Origin: Calonectria ilicicola
Lineage: Eukaryota > Ascomycota > Sordariomycetes > Hypocreales > Nectriaceae
Direction: 5' to 3'
Assembly (NCBI GenBank): GCA_020809705.1
Contig: CP085834.1
Span: 3,162,001 to 3,226,000 of the forward strand
Length of the DNA: 64,000 bases
This document shows positions 11,845-23,763 of this stretch, one piece after another. Each line of letters begins with the position of its first letter. Positions within the stretch are counted from its first letter, which is position 1. The notes under the pieces were generated by a model. The model saw nothing but the letters and a program-made list of their open reading frames with translations. It did no database searches and was not told where the DNA came from. The translations under genes and the position numbers were made by a program.

Positions 11845-12410
11845 TGCCCCTATGGTTGATGAAAATATAGAGAGCGTTGAATGTTTGAAATTGAGCGATT
11901 TTTTTCTTGGTACAGATCTCTTAAGTGCGGAACTATGCTATGTAGAAATTTAGCAAAAACAACCCCTGCTACGTAAGCTTACATCCCGTCTTGGTTCACC
12001 TAGCGAATACGAATCAAACCCGCGCCTTGCCTTGGCTGCCTTGCGGAACGCCTCGCCTGATGCTGGGTGATTGGCAAATTTGATTGGATAAATTATCCCC
12101 ACGCCATCAAATTAGTGCAGAACTTATTTCTCACTGCATAAAATGCCTTATGCAGCCCTCAGCGAGTATAATAAAGGCAGGTGAAAGCCTGGCCCCCGCT
12201 CAAACCAATGAAAACAACGAAATAAGAAAATGTGTCAGGTGCACTATCGGGCGTCCTCCACGGGCATGCAACTTGGGATCTTTTCTGTGAGGTTTTCTAG
12301 ATAAAAAATAGCAAGACAGGCCTCACAATACGTCCCAGCTGATTTAGCATCACAAAATAATCGCGCGCACTGTCGGCCCATCAAAGCTCAAATTCTCTCT
12401 TCGTATTAAA
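11845..12410. other. Divergent intergenic region between the DUF7025 and DUF7708 genes
   Basis: This 566 bp stretch separates two divergently transcribed genes and presumably holds both promoters. A TATAATAAA stretch occurs at about 12168 upstream of the plus-strand gene. A GC-rich patch lies at about 12015-12065. No coding sequence is supported. Confidence 0.5.
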
Positions 12411-14190
12411 ATGACCTTTAATATTGCAACTAGTGAACTATTACGAGAATGGTACATACCGACATCCAGTCTTCAGTTCAAGTTAGTGACGAAATTCCAT
12501 TATCTTATTCAGGACGCCAGTCCGTCTTATTTACACTAAACTAGTTTATTTCATCAAGCTTTTGAAGAAGCCAAAGCCAAATTTGTCGACTTGGGTCGCA
12601 ACCCAAAAAACATTGAGATAATAAATTCTTCCAATAACCTCAAAGATGTTCAAGACGCCGTCGCATCATCATTGGCAAAATACGAGTCGCAGCAAAAGTA
12701 TCCAAAATTAAGAAAGTATCTTCAGAGCTTCTCGCAGAAAGTCCATTTCTATGGAGTTGTTGTAGATGTCATGGTGCAACAGCACCCAGAATATGTCTCG
12801 CTTGTGTGGGGAGCCATGAAATTCCTGTTCGTGGTAAGCTATTCTACATCAAAAAGGCATTCAGTCGTAAAGGCATCTATTGATACCAGTACAGGCGATC
12901 ATCAATCATGAAAAGGCTACGAGTAAATTAGCCAAAGCCCTCATGCAAATTGGAGATTTACTACCGCAAGTCCAAATAGCTTCTATCCTATACCCAACGG
13001 AACGCATGAAAATGGCTATGGTTCAATTAAATATGCACATCCTTCACTTTTTGACGAGAGCGCACAAGTGGTATCAAGAGGGAACTTTCAAGCATGTGAT
13101 ACACAGCATCACACAACCAGTTGAGCTTAGGTACGAGGACATCCTCAAATCTATAGACGAATGTAGTGCATCGATACGATTACTATCAGATGGCAGCCAT
13201 CAACTTGAGATGCGGCAGATGCATGAAAAGATTAACCATATTAGCACGAACACAAGTAATAGCGGAAGCTTGAATGCAAAATTGGACGAGATTGAGAAAA
13301 GACTTGAACAAATGAGCACTGAATTGAGTTGTAAGTTTATTGTTTTTATCCATGAAATATTAATTTCACAATCGCTAATTTAACAAGTACAATCAACTGC
13401 AATGGTCAACACCAATCATCAGCTCCATTCCTTGCAATTTTCACAAATCCTCCAAGCAATATTTGACATTGACATGCAACACCATGACAAGACATTAGAA
13501 CAGCTGCAAGCCAGTCGTCGCCGGCAGTTTTCACATCGCAACCCGCCGCTGTCAAATCGATTTATGAATTCACCAAGGCTAAGAACCTGGGACCTTTCAG
13601 TAGATTCAAGCATATCAGTCATCAAGGGCACTTTCAATTCTCGTCAAAGTTTGCGAGCATACTGTTCAGACATGATTCGGCAACTAAGAGCTTCTGAGCT
13701 TCCTGTACTATTTGCCATGAAAACGCCTGATGAAGACCTCGCCCTCAATGATACATCGACCATTGGCATAATCAAATATCTTGTCAAACAGTCAATACAA
13801 CTACAGGAAGTCCTCCAAACGGAAAAGGCGATGTCACTTACCCATGTGCGTTTCCACGACAGCTTCACAGAAAACCAATGGCTTCAATTGCTCGGATCAA
13901 TCATCTCCCACTTTCAGAAAAAAGTGTACATCATCCTTGACTTGGGAATTCTAGATCCTACCTCCAAGAAGGCGCCAGGCTTCCATTGGCTTTCAGAGTT
14001 TTTGAAACTTTTTGATCATCTCACACAAAAACAGTGTCCCACCCGAGTAAAAATACTGCTCATCAGCTACACAGTCGACATGCCGTTCATGCTCACAGAC
14101 AATGAGTACAATAGCTTTGTTATTCATGCAAAGGCAGCCCCAACGAAAGAAAGCCAAAAAAAGTCAAAAAGAAAACCTAAGCGAAGGTAG
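12411..14190 (+). CDS. DUF7708 protein, STAND-like without a P-loop
   Basis: Four exons (12411-12481, 12545-12833, 12895-13330, 13388-14190) give about 532 residues. The first ATG was chosen because its exon joins in phase (donor GTTAGT, acceptor CTAG) to a downstream exon that has an in-frame stop just before it. Residues about 20-190 match the fungal DUF7708 domain: QHPEYVSLVWGAMKFLFV, INHEKATSKLAKAL, LYPTERMK and a KWYQEG-like helix. This domain sits at the N-terminus of many fungal STAND/NACHT receptors. The C-terminal half has the PVLFAMKTP and VYIILDLGIL strands seen in such proteins, but no GxxxxGKS Walker A motif, so nucleotide binding is doubtful. The tail is lysine/arginine-rich. 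A role in nonself recognition is inferred only from the family. Confidence 0.8.
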
Positions 14191-14548
14191 ATTTGGGGAA
14201 GATTCGCGCTCCGCGATTCAGCGACATTGTCACACGTTGGGGGAAAATACGTTAGCCTGCAATTAACAAAATTTCATGATCATAAAAGCTTTTTTATTTC
14301 TTTTTATCCCTTATATATATTTTACTTGCTATATACGACAAGCCTTGTTCTTGTTCTCTTGCAACATTCTCAGTTGTGTCAGGCGTCGAGTACTCTCGCC
14401 CTTCAGTGCACAAACAAAACCACCAAAGATGAGAAATGGCAGTTACCACCGAAATTCACACTGTGAACAGTAGCCATGTTACAGGCTCGGCAAAGGAAAT
14501 ATAAATACACATAAGAATAAAACCAGGTGGTATCATTTGTTTGTTCGT
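14191..14548. other. Convergent intergenic region
   Basis: This 358 bp stretch lies between the 3' ends of the DUF7708 gene and the proline-rich gene. It should contain both polyadenylation signals (T/A-rich DNA at 14285-14335). No gene is seen. Confidence 0.5.
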
Positions 14549-16486
14549 TTAGACTGCGCGCCCAACGTTGACAAGCGGGGAGGACATGCGGTTTCGGCGA
14601 GGTAATTGTGATCGTGGAACGTAGTATTCATTACCGGGAGTGACCGACGAGCTGTTTAGTGACCAAGATGACAGGCTGGCACGGTGGTCATCAGTATTGC
14701 CAGTAGCAACAGTGTTGATCGAGCCATAGCTATGGCGTCGGCTGTGCAGATTGGCCAACAAGGCATACTCCTGAAGGATATCCTTGATGGTCACTGCAGG
14801 GGGAAGATTTGTGGATGGGTCCGTAGGGACATTGAGGCTGGTTTGGCTTCCGGAAAAGAGCCAGTGAGATACTTGAGACAGCGACTTTCGCTTTCTCGCT
14901 TGGGGGCGAAGCTTGGGGGGCAAGGGTGGTGGGAGTGGGATTCTTGATCCCCTTCCTCCCGGGAGCATAGGCGATGGAAGAGGCGGTAGGTGCGAAGAGT
15001 GTGCACTACCAAGCGACATGTTCCTGTAAGCTTCAGCGTGTGACTTTGACGCAGGTGTGCGTGGCCACTCAACGTCAGAGTCAACGCAAAGGCTGCGTCG
15101 CTTGACGTTGCTGATGCTTGGCTTCTGGGGCATTCCAATCTTGATCATGGTTGCGATGTGTTGGTTGGGCTTATCCAGCTTTGGGTTCGTCATCGCTCGA
15201 GGGCGGGGACGGACGGTTGGCTGGACTGGCTCACAGTCTTCATCCTCGGGAATCACGGCATGGGAGTCGCTGGCTTTGCGTGGAAAGTGGAATGACAGAG
15301 AGGAAAAGCTTCGCTCATATTCAAGAGGATTCGGCTCAGGGACTCTCTTGTTTGGGTCCACCAGGCTGGAAGTGGAGGTCCATCGCCTGTGGCCCAGTCC
15401 TGATCCCACGGTCGATGTGGGTGAGGGCAGAGAGCCCAAAGAGTCTCGGCTCTGGCCATTCCAAATTCTTGGAGGCGGAGGCAATGATTCACATCGGATT
15501 CCCTTTCTCTTTTCCTCCCTGGAGGGATGGAAGTTAAGTTCCAGTTGCGGGCAAGACGGTCGGCGCTGCAGAGGCGGGATCGCTACCGCTTCGACATAGG
15601 CCGGCTTCGTGGAGGGAGTGCCCGTGCTGATATGGCAAAAGTTCATGGGCGCAGAAATGACGAGCTTTTGTGCTGTGGATTTTGCGGAAAGGGACTTGGG
15701 TCGCTTTTTAGCAGGTGGAGAGCTCTTGGTCAAGGCTTGGATTTGGAGCGAGAGGTCTGTAACGCTCTTGGATGCGCGGTGATGCATTGGAACGTTCGGG
15801 GTAGCCCTGGTGCGTGCGGGCTGCAGCAGTGGGATGTCTGTAACACTTTTTGATGCATGATGTGTGATGCGCTTGGGATTATTGATCTTAGGCGGAGGGC
15901 GAGGTGCCTGGAACTTGTTGGGCGGCTCTGCGATGGGCTTTTCGGGTGTGCAAACAGGTACTTGTCGAGGTGCTTGGTACGGGTTGGGAGCTTCCGGGAT
16001 GCTCTTTTCCGCTGAGTAAATAGGAATATGGCGAGGTGCCGGGTGTTGTTTCGGAGAATGCAAAGCACTCTTTTCGGGTGTGTAAAGAGGTGCGTGGCGA
16101 CCTGGCTGGTACTGGTTCGGAGTGTCTAGAATGCTCATTTCAGATGTGTAATGAGATGTATGGTGTTGTGTTGGAGCGTTCGAAACGCTCATTTTTCGAG
16201 TCGGCTGAATTTCTACTCTTACTTCCGCTGAGGGGAAAGGATGAGGTTGATACGGTGGCTCCTTGCAGATGACGTTGTTGCGGCGGCCATTCCCCTGTGT
16301 TTCCGTCAACAGACGCTTTTCATTGATCCTGTTCTCAGGCCATAGGTTGCCTTGGCCGCGAGTGGAAGCAATGTGAGACGCTTGCTTCTCGCTTTCTTCC
16401 TTCGCTGGAGAAGGGAGGGGCGAGCAAAGGTTTGAAAGGAATGAACACCAAGAACCCTTTTTCTTGTGACCGTCGGTGCCTGACAT
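14549..16486 (-). CDS. Proline/serine-rich protein with 22-residue tandem repeats
   Basis: This uninterrupted 645-residue frame from ATG codes for a low-complexity, basic, proline- and serine-rich protein with no recognised domain, signal peptide or membrane segment. Three exact-length 22-residue repeats occupy residues 118-183 (pattern SxxxxPxxxxxxRxxPxYxxEK), with a partial unit on each side. The motif HHxASKSVTD occurs twice at about residues 208-240. Polyproline runs near residues 510-530 (PLPPPLPPK) could bind SH3 or WW domains. Long disordered proteins of this kind in fungi are often cytoskeletal or signalling scaffolds, but no function can be assigned here. The antisense strand is also open because of codon bias and is not a gene. 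Confidence 0.7.
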   Translation of the reverse strand: MSGTDGHKKKGSWCSFLSNLCSPLPSPAKEESEKQASHIASTRGQGNLWPENRINEKRLLTETQGNGRRNNVICKEPPYQPHPFPSAEVRVEIQPTRKMSVSNAPTQHHTSHYTSEMSILDTPNQYQPGRHAPLYTPEKSALHSPKQHPAPRHIPIYSAEKSIPEAPNPYQAPRQVPVCTPEKPIAEPPNKFQAPRPPPKINNPKRITHHASKSVTDIPLLQPARTRATPNVPMHHRASKSVTDLSLQIQALTKSSPPAKKRPKSLSAKSTAQKLVISAPMNFCHISTGTPSTKPAYVEAVAIPPLQRRPSCPQLELNFHPSREEKRKGIRCESLPPPPRIWNGQSRDSLGSLPSPTSTVGSGLGHRRWTSTSSLVDPNKRVPEPNPLEYERSFSSLSFHFPRKASDSHAVIPEDEDCEPVQPTVRPRPRAMTNPKLDKPNQHIATMIKIGMPQKPSISNVKRRSLCVDSDVEWPRTPASKSHAEAYRNMSLGSAHSSHLPPLPSPMLPGGRGSRIPLPPPLPPKLRPQARKRKSLSQVSHWLFSGSQTSLNVPTDPSTNLPPAVTIKDILQEYALLANLHSRRHSYGSINTVATGNTDDHRASLSSWSLNSSSVTPGNEYYVPRSQLPRRNRMSSPLVNVGRAV

Positions 16487-18983
16487 GGTGTCGTAATCTC
16501 AATGGTGATGACAGTGGTGACAATAATCATGCCTAAGAAGAAAGAAGAAGAAAAGACAGGAAGAGAGGAGTGTGTAAAATGAATTGCTGTCTGCGAACCC
16601 CAGGCAGGACGAAACAATATGTGGTGTGATCCAAGATGGACAAATTACAGTCAAATAGCACTCATAGTAGAAGGAGTGGGTAGGCACGGCCTGCACCTCC
16701 CAGTCCAGCTGAGATTCGGAAGAGAGGGATGAAGAGAAGTAAGTAAGTGGAGGGCAAAACGAGTGAAGGGGGAGAGGCAGAAAGGGACAAAATCAGGCGC
16801 GATGTAACGACAGCATGGGTCAAAATGACCTTTTAATGCTCGGTATCGAGAAGCGATCCGATGAACAGAGGTGAAAGCTAGTGAAGCTCCGAGGCAGTAG
16901 CTGCAGAAATATGCCGAGAGCAGCTTGGAGAACAGACAGGAAGCTGTAACACAGCTCAACGCCTTCACAGCCCGTGCAACTGGCACAACCTCTTCCCTGT
17001 CAGCGCTGTGGTGCTCAGGCCACGCCGCTAATGCATGCTTCAATTCGTTGTGGTTAGAGTCTCCATAATTTGTCCTTAATAAACACACTGCGTCGAGGCT
17101 AGTGCACTGATCGGCTTACAATGGCGGTCGCACTGGTTTTGATGTTCTTTTGAGCATTCCTTTGATTTGGGGTGGAAAGGAACTTGTGACGGCCAAATGG
17201 AAGGTGTGTGGGTATGTGTATGCATCTCGTATTGTTTGTTGAATCCCACCGATTTGCCATGTGGTCATTTGGTGGGATTGAGGAGAATTAGCCTAACCGA
17301 GTCAGGGCAAACCATGTTACACTCGAAGCCCAGCCAGCAAAACGGTCAACAATCCACTGTAAAACAGCAGAAATTGCCCTCAAAACCACAATTGAGAGTA
17401 ATCCTAAACGTGATAATTTCCATTTGATCCACTGAAACAAGGCCAGCTGCGTCATAGCGCGCAGTCACACGTTGAGTTAAGGCTGAAGGACTAAAATACT
17501 GGCCGCTGTGCCCCCGATGCAGCTGTTAGCCCCCGGGGCCGTGCCCGCTCCTCAAAATTTACCCCGCGATTCTTCAAAGCACCAGAGCCGCCCAATGAAT
17601 GGGCAGTGAAACATGTCACCATGCAAACAGCCACTTCTCCGTGCGAGTTCCGGGTGCTCTAGGTCGTTCCCGCAGATAAAAATACCTTGGGAGGATTCCA
17701 TTTAACATGAATCTAACCGACTTGGAGAGCGGCAGGCAAGATCAGATTTACGGAGTACATCGTACATCGCACCCAAGGATTGTGCGACAGAGCTATGCTA
17801 CATAAGATGAACCCACCCCCCAAACCCACGTACCTACATACTCTCATGTGATAATAATTACCGTTGCAATTGTGACAGCCCAGAAAACGGCCAAAGCTCC
17901 AATCCCAAATTCTATTTGTATGCTCAGCCAGCATCAATCGGTCCATTTCAATCCAGTGAGTCGATGACGAGCATGCAGCCCCCCGTCCGGGTTCCTGGTT
18001 TGACGAGCGACTTAGATTGATCAGCGAACGGCCCGTCCACCACAAACTGCAACAACGGTCACTGCAGACGCTAATGTGGGCTGAGGCACTAGCGCGTGCC
18101 TCACGGGCATCTCCCGTGCAAAACACAATTTAACCCAGAGCAGCGGAACGAGGATGGGATTCAGATCAAGACGGACATGTTTCCTCATGAAGCGAAACAG
18201 CGAGGAGAGCACTCAGATGATTGAGCTCGTCCTCTTCCATCGGTCGAATCATGTTGGGTTCCAGTCAGTCGGTGCACCAAGAGTTCGTATACAGCTCGGC
18301 CAATTGGAAGATCTGGGCTAGAAGAAAAGAACTTGGTAGACCAATGAAATCAATGAAACCTCCACGAATGTTTACCAATGTAACTGCCGAAGTCAGTGCG
18401 AAAATGGAGCTGTGCACCGCGTTTCCTTCAGACGGCTTCAGTGTGAAAACAATCGTGTTGAGTGCCAAGGATCTACCCAGCGCTAGCCTACCCTACACAA
18501 CAAAGCCAAATCCAAGTATCTGGGTATTTACATTTAAAATTTCGGACAGATGATAATAAATAAATGAGTAAATGAATAATAATAAAATGTAATAGATGGT
18601 AGGAACAGGGGTCCTATATTCGGTTGTGTTGTGCTATATTGTGATGTTGCAAATCCTGTGCTTAACTACTCGGTATCTTTGTTCCCTACGTAAGGTGCAA
18701 AACCTCCTCTCAACTCCAACAGCGCGAGAGCGGTCACATTATGCTCCCTTGAGGAGATATCCATTGAACGACGCAATAATCTCTACTACACTCTGAAATT
18801 CTGTTTCTACACCCAGATCATTGATGCACTATGTGCAGAGGACCATTTTTACTGTTGCGCGACGGGTAATCTCTCAGAACTCATAATCGCTGAGGGGATA
18901 AAATTGACCTTCTCAAACCTCTGGACTGTGCGCACAACCAATGAATGGGCAAAATAAAAACATCCTGGTATCCTAAGGACTGA
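16487..18983. other. Long intergenic region
   Basis: This 2.5 kb stretch has no supported gene. Just upstream of the proline-rich gene (16500-16570 in plus-strand coordinates) are purine-rich runs, read as pyrimidine-rich on the minus strand, typical of a fungal promoter/5' UTR. A 110-codon open frame at 18221-18553 is opposed by a hydrophobic frame on the other strand. Neither resembles a known family. Confidence 0.5.
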
Positions 18984-20477
18984 TCATCGAATCCACCCTA
19001 ATCTCCTCCAGAGGAAACTGGCTCCACCGACCAAGGCTGTCGAACCAGTAAAAATAATGACGGCCCCATATTCACCCCCCCAAGTCCGTGATCCGCGCGC
19101 TCCGATGGGCGCTGCCTTGAGAAGTGCTTCGCTCAACGGTCCGGAGATGATGTTCCCGATTCCCCGGCCGGCGGTCAAAAAGGCCAAAACCATGATAGGA
19201 TCGAAAACATGGCCGCTTCCGATAGATTCTCCAGCTGAGGAGGTCGAGGTAACTTGGCGCGTTATGCCCGGCCAGGTGCCTACGTAAGATCCGGCAAAGA
19301 GCCCATAGATGACGCAAAAGGTGTAAAGCGTAGCAAGATTTGTCGCAAATCCCCAGAGAAACAAGGTTCCTAATACGGCGCCGGCGGTCGAGATAAGGAT
19401 GCAGGTTGTGACGTGCCAGCGATCCGTCAAGTAACCCACAACCATTACTCCGATGGCGTTTGACACATTGATCAAAATGACAGTCAGAGCTGCTAAGAAT
19501 GGCTTCGCGTCAAGCATCGACCGCGCAAAAGTTGGAAGATAGATGGCGGGCAGAAAGTAGCCAAGAGATTCGACCACATTCGCTGTTTGGTACAGCATAA
19601 ATGTTCGCGTAAATATGAACCCAGTGCTGTGCATAGTGGCCCGTGCATTTGTCTGTTGAAGTGGAGGCATTCTAGGCTTGATCAAGTAAACCGCCGGAAT
19701 GGCCAGCAAAAAGAGAGCAATGGCCCAGATCCTCAGTGTCGTTCGAAAGCCATGACTTTCTAACAGGGATTGCAGCACCAGCGGGATCACAAAGCCACCA
19801 GTTCCTGTGCCTGACCACATTATGCCAAATGCGAGCCCACGGCGCCGCACAAACCACTGCTCGACCCAGATCATGCAAGGGCAATAGGACAACGACCCCA
19901 CAATTGCATACAGGATGCCTTGTGTGAGGATGAGATGGGTTACAGTCTGCGAAAAGGAGGACAAGACAAGCGCAATTGACATCCCAAGGAGGCCTCCAGC
20001 AGGGGCCCATCGGAAAGCGTTAGGGTAGAGTCGCAGGAGGGCAATGACCAATGGAAAACCAAAATACATAATGCCCTGGAAATTACTTAGCAAATGCACT
20101 TAATGCAGCAAAGTTTCATGTCTCACTCACCATAGCACAAGTACCTATAGTAGCTATACCAGAGGACTCTGCAAAGGGTGCATGAGTTTGATAGTAGTCC
20201 TGAAATACGCCAAAAGAATAAGGAAAGCCTGGAAGATTGTCAGTACTGCTCCACCATATTGGATCATGTGTAACTCTGACTTACCCCAAACAAGAGCTTC
20301 TAGGAAAAAGCTGGCTGCTAAGAATAACCAAGCATCTTTCCCTTTATCGGCAGGCGGCAAGGAAAACTCTTGACGTCCCTCCGGCATCTCAGCAAAGTCT
20401 GCCTGGAGTGTTGTTTCAGGCCCACCCGTTCGGTGGAAAGACGATTGGTTGGAGTTGAGTTCGAAGGAGTCAGCCAT
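18984..20477 (-). CDS. MFS transporter, monocarboxylate permease-like
   Basis: Three exons (20477-20285, 20228-20131, 20075-18984) with canonical GTAAGT/GTGAGT donors and CCAG acceptors give a 460-residue protein in continuous frame. A hydrophilic N-terminus of about 45 residues is followed by about 12 membrane segments. The first contains the GVFQDYY stretch and GIATIGT motif usual in fungal monocarboxylate-transporter (MCT/MCH) proteins. A large central loop after segment six (KPRMPP...) separates the two six-helix halves. By family the substrate is a monocarboxylate or related organic anion moved across the plasma or an internal membrane; the actual substrate is unknown. The downstream neighbour is the DUF6536 membrane protein on the same strand. 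Confidence 0.88.
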
Positions 20478-20938
20478 TTTGGATCTTGGTCATAATGGAA
20501 AATAGCAACAAGCCCAAAATTGAAAAAGTATAATGAACGATTTAAAAGTCAAATGTGTTAGAAATAAGCAAGCCTTCGTATTTTATAATTAGATGGCCAC
20601 CGCTTTTTTGCGAGGAGGCCTAGAAGAATCCCACGATGGGACAATGGTCGACCCCGAGATCTTGTTGTCCACGTTGATCTCATCATGAACTTTGTCTCGG
20701 GTTTAGAAGATAGCTTTGTTATCCTAATATGTTGATTGGCTTCCACTCGCCACAGGATCCAACCAACTGCTATTACCAATCTCCATTTTGCATATTTTAT
20801 TGGGTCGGCTGAAGCGTTATCTCGTAGCGTCGCAGCTTCATGCAAAAATTGTCAAGATGTTTCCCAACCGGGTTAAGTTCGCATCACCACCTGACCAGCA
20901 TGCACCCAGGACAAACGCCTGGAATCTGAAGAATTGTT
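20478..20938. other. Intergenic region
   Basis: This 461 bp stretch between two minus-strand genes holds the transporter promoter and the DUF6536 3' end. No gene is seen. Confidence 0.5.
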
Positions 20939-23253
20939 TTACATGTAAAGGTTACCTGATTTGGGGGTTTCGACTTCGACGCTCGTAATTGAACAATGAC
21001 CAATGTTATCTCGATCTTCTGGATTTTCCGTTGGTACCACACCCCATTTTACAGGTTCCAAGGCAACATTGCCGCACCCGCTAGTGTCATGGCAAGCGGC
21101 CGATATCGCCGCGCTGCAAGTACCGACTAAAGGTATATAACTTGCAAAACTGAAGAAGAAAAATGAACACGTGCCGAACAGCAAGACGATCCCGACTACA
21201 ATTGCCAATACCATCGGTAAAGGGGAGAAGCCACAAGTGACTGTCTGGACTTGGCTTCCTAATTGGCCCCAAGAGTTATAGTCAGACACTACCACAAGGA
21301 AAATGCTTTGCGATAGTGACCAATGCAGTATACCAGAGATGGTGTTGAAGGGAATTGCTATACGGTAAGGAAGCTGAAGAAAGTATGTACTTCTTTGTTG
21401 GCCGCGGGGCGCCGATACTCGAAGAGGTTTCCGATATTCTGAAAAATTGGTCCATTCTTTAGTAGCAAGAATGATGGTAACAATGCCATTTAAAACGTAC
21501 GATAATATAGAAAGTACCGTCTGAGGTAAATTTGAAATAATTGTTGCAGCAAAGACGCGTTGTGCATAACTATCGTACTTTGATGGTGCCCAAGAAGTGA
21601 CGAAGGCGGCTGCATTAACGGCCCCAAATCCTGTGGAGAATGGCGCCACAGAACTATGGTCCTTGATAGAATCGATACCCAACCCAAGAAAAATAACAAT
21701 GGAAAGGGTTGAGGAACTGAGAACTGTGAGTGTCCAAGCCCATCTTCTTTTGCTGACAGGATCCGACCACCGATAACGCTTCTTGCGGGCTGCAGCAGGT
21801 TTGTGAAACTCGGTTTTAGGCCAGAGAGAAATTCCTTCCCTTACAGCTTCATGCTTGGACAACAGGCACATTCCCTCCGTTGTTTGATCGGGCAGTTCTA
21901 GGAAGCTTTCGATCGCGTCTCCCAGAGTCATGAGGGGACGTCCTTTCAGGCCGAGAACAATAAACGACATGATGATTAACTTGATAACGTTGCAAATTAC
22001 AACAATAATCAATACGTGGGAACTCGCGCTCAAGGCACAGTTCTCTGGGATAATTTCGCTATGGCAGCCCATTATTTGATAGTCCCAAGGCCACCATTCT
22101 TCTCCCGAACCTAAATGATCAAAGGAGGCATAACATGGGGAGGAGTATTTTATGTTCACCCATGTCTCATATTCATATCGATAGCTCCCAGATTTGCATA
22201 TCCTGATACAAATATGAGTATCACGGAATTTCGTTTTAAAATCTGTGTTCATACCATGGGTAGGGATCGAACTTGCCAATAGAAGGATTGACGTGAGAGT
22301 CTGCCATATATTGATAGCCATAGGCAGATGGGGTCTTAGGTTCAGTATTGTTGGTGGTCATTATCAAGGTCCTTCGGCCAGTGACAAAGGACTTTGCATA
22401 TTTCTGGAGGCAATTGATTTTGTTGAGGTATTCAAAGGTTCCTATATCACTTGTACTAGAAAGATCACCTCGCAGTTTTTCATTTTTAATGCCATTCAGA
22501 TACTCTGTTGCGTTTGATGGAAGATTTCCGCTGTCGTCTGATGTGGCTTCTATGTTCCGAACCTGTACAGTCTGGTTGCTATTCCAAAAGTTTTCAGAAA
22601 CCACAAAAACCAAGTAATCGTTGGTGTCAAGAGACATGAAAAACGCGGAATTGTATCTTCAAAGAAATGTTAGCCTACTTAACTACCCTTATAACGTACA
22701 GGCCCATGAGCTTTGACTCACAAAAGGTGGAGAGGTGTTGGAGACAAGGCAAGCAATAAGCACAACATTGCTTTATACAGCGCGATATTTTTTAGATTGC
22801 GAATGCTTAAGACGCCTATATCAAGCCATACATCTTTGGAATGGGCCTTTTGGACGTTTTCACGAGTTGGTGCTGTTAAGCATTGCAGGCAATAATTGCT
22901 TCCACTCAGTAATAGAGTACTTATTGCATTCACGCCGACATGGATCAAGGTGTTGTATGTGGCAGCAGATTTGCAATTACCATACCATAACACTCCAATA
23001 CCATTATTGAAGGATTTGAGAGTAGATACTTTGAAGAAAGGGCTAAATTGATGATCAGGGAGCCCAGAGATGCTAATGCAAAGGAAATAGCACCTGCACG
23101 CCAACCGCTCAATGACTTTGGCCTTTTCCAGCTGGAACGGCCGTTGTGTCGTGGTCGAGTGTCGCAAAGCGACTTTGGCTGAGTATATCCATTTCCGTCA
23201 GGATCTAGTAACGCAATGGAGTCCTGTGAAGAATCTTTGAGATGTCTCTCCAT
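20939..23253 (-). pseudogene. DUF6536 multi-pass membrane protein with apparent one-base frameshift
   Basis: Three exons (23253-22722, 22656-22255, 22202-20939) join cleanly: introns GTGAGT...GAAG and GTATGA...ATCAG keep the frame. The protein matches fungal DUF6536 proteins. It has GWRAGAISFALASLGS at the first membrane helix, GIGVLWYGNC, the highly conserved STLLLSGSNYCLQCL...APTRE block, WLDIGVLSIRNL, LLYNSAFF, then a cytoplasmic region and about six further membrane helices. Within exon 1 the first helix is in one frame and everything from about 23040 on is in another. No intron of suitable length, phase and GT-AG ends fits, so a one-base deletion is the simplest explanation. The rest is intact, so a recent mutation or a sequencing error are both possible. 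The family's function is unknown. Confidence 0.7.
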
Positions 23254-23763
23254 GTTTGCTTCGCCGGGTGGTTTTATCCGACCGCTGAAGTTATTCAGAG
23301 ATGGAATAGCTAATACTTGTGATATGGTATGGACTGGCGATCAAAAGAAGAGTGGGTGTTAAAATAGACTGAAAAAGCTCGTTTCATCTTTAAGGAAAAT
23401 AATCTAGCACGCAGAAGCTGAACTAGCTGATTTCCTAAAATAGAAAATCGGCACATTGACCCAGAGTGGGTATGGGCAGAACTTATGACCGACACGTAGC
23501 CTGGGCAGGGTAGCGGCTGTGTGATGCACGATTCGTCCAATAAAATTATTCTCCCAGTTGAAATTTGTGTCCTGCAGAAGAATGCTGACCATACATACTG
23601 ATGAGACGTCAGCCCAAATGCACATTTGCATTGAGTGTCTGCCCCGCTTAGCGACTCGGTTTTTTTTTTCTCGTTTTACATATTCTCTATTTCACCTACC
23701 TCAATCACTTGTTTTTTGATCTTAATTTTCATAATCAAAAGGCTTAACATAAATATTGCGACA
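23254..23763. other. Divergent intergenic region
   Basis: This 510 bp stretch lies between the DUF6536 gene and the plus-strand membrane-protein gene. It holds T-rich pyrimidine tracts at 23658-23700 just before the latter. No gene is seen. Confidence 0.5.

Noticed and set aside
14684..16272. Long open frames antisense to the proline-rich gene
   Set aside because: They arise from its codon composition; they lack start context and any family similarity.
18221..18553. 110-codon plus-strand frame
   Set aside because: No motif or family match, and a hydrophobic frame of similar length lies opposite; neither is supported.
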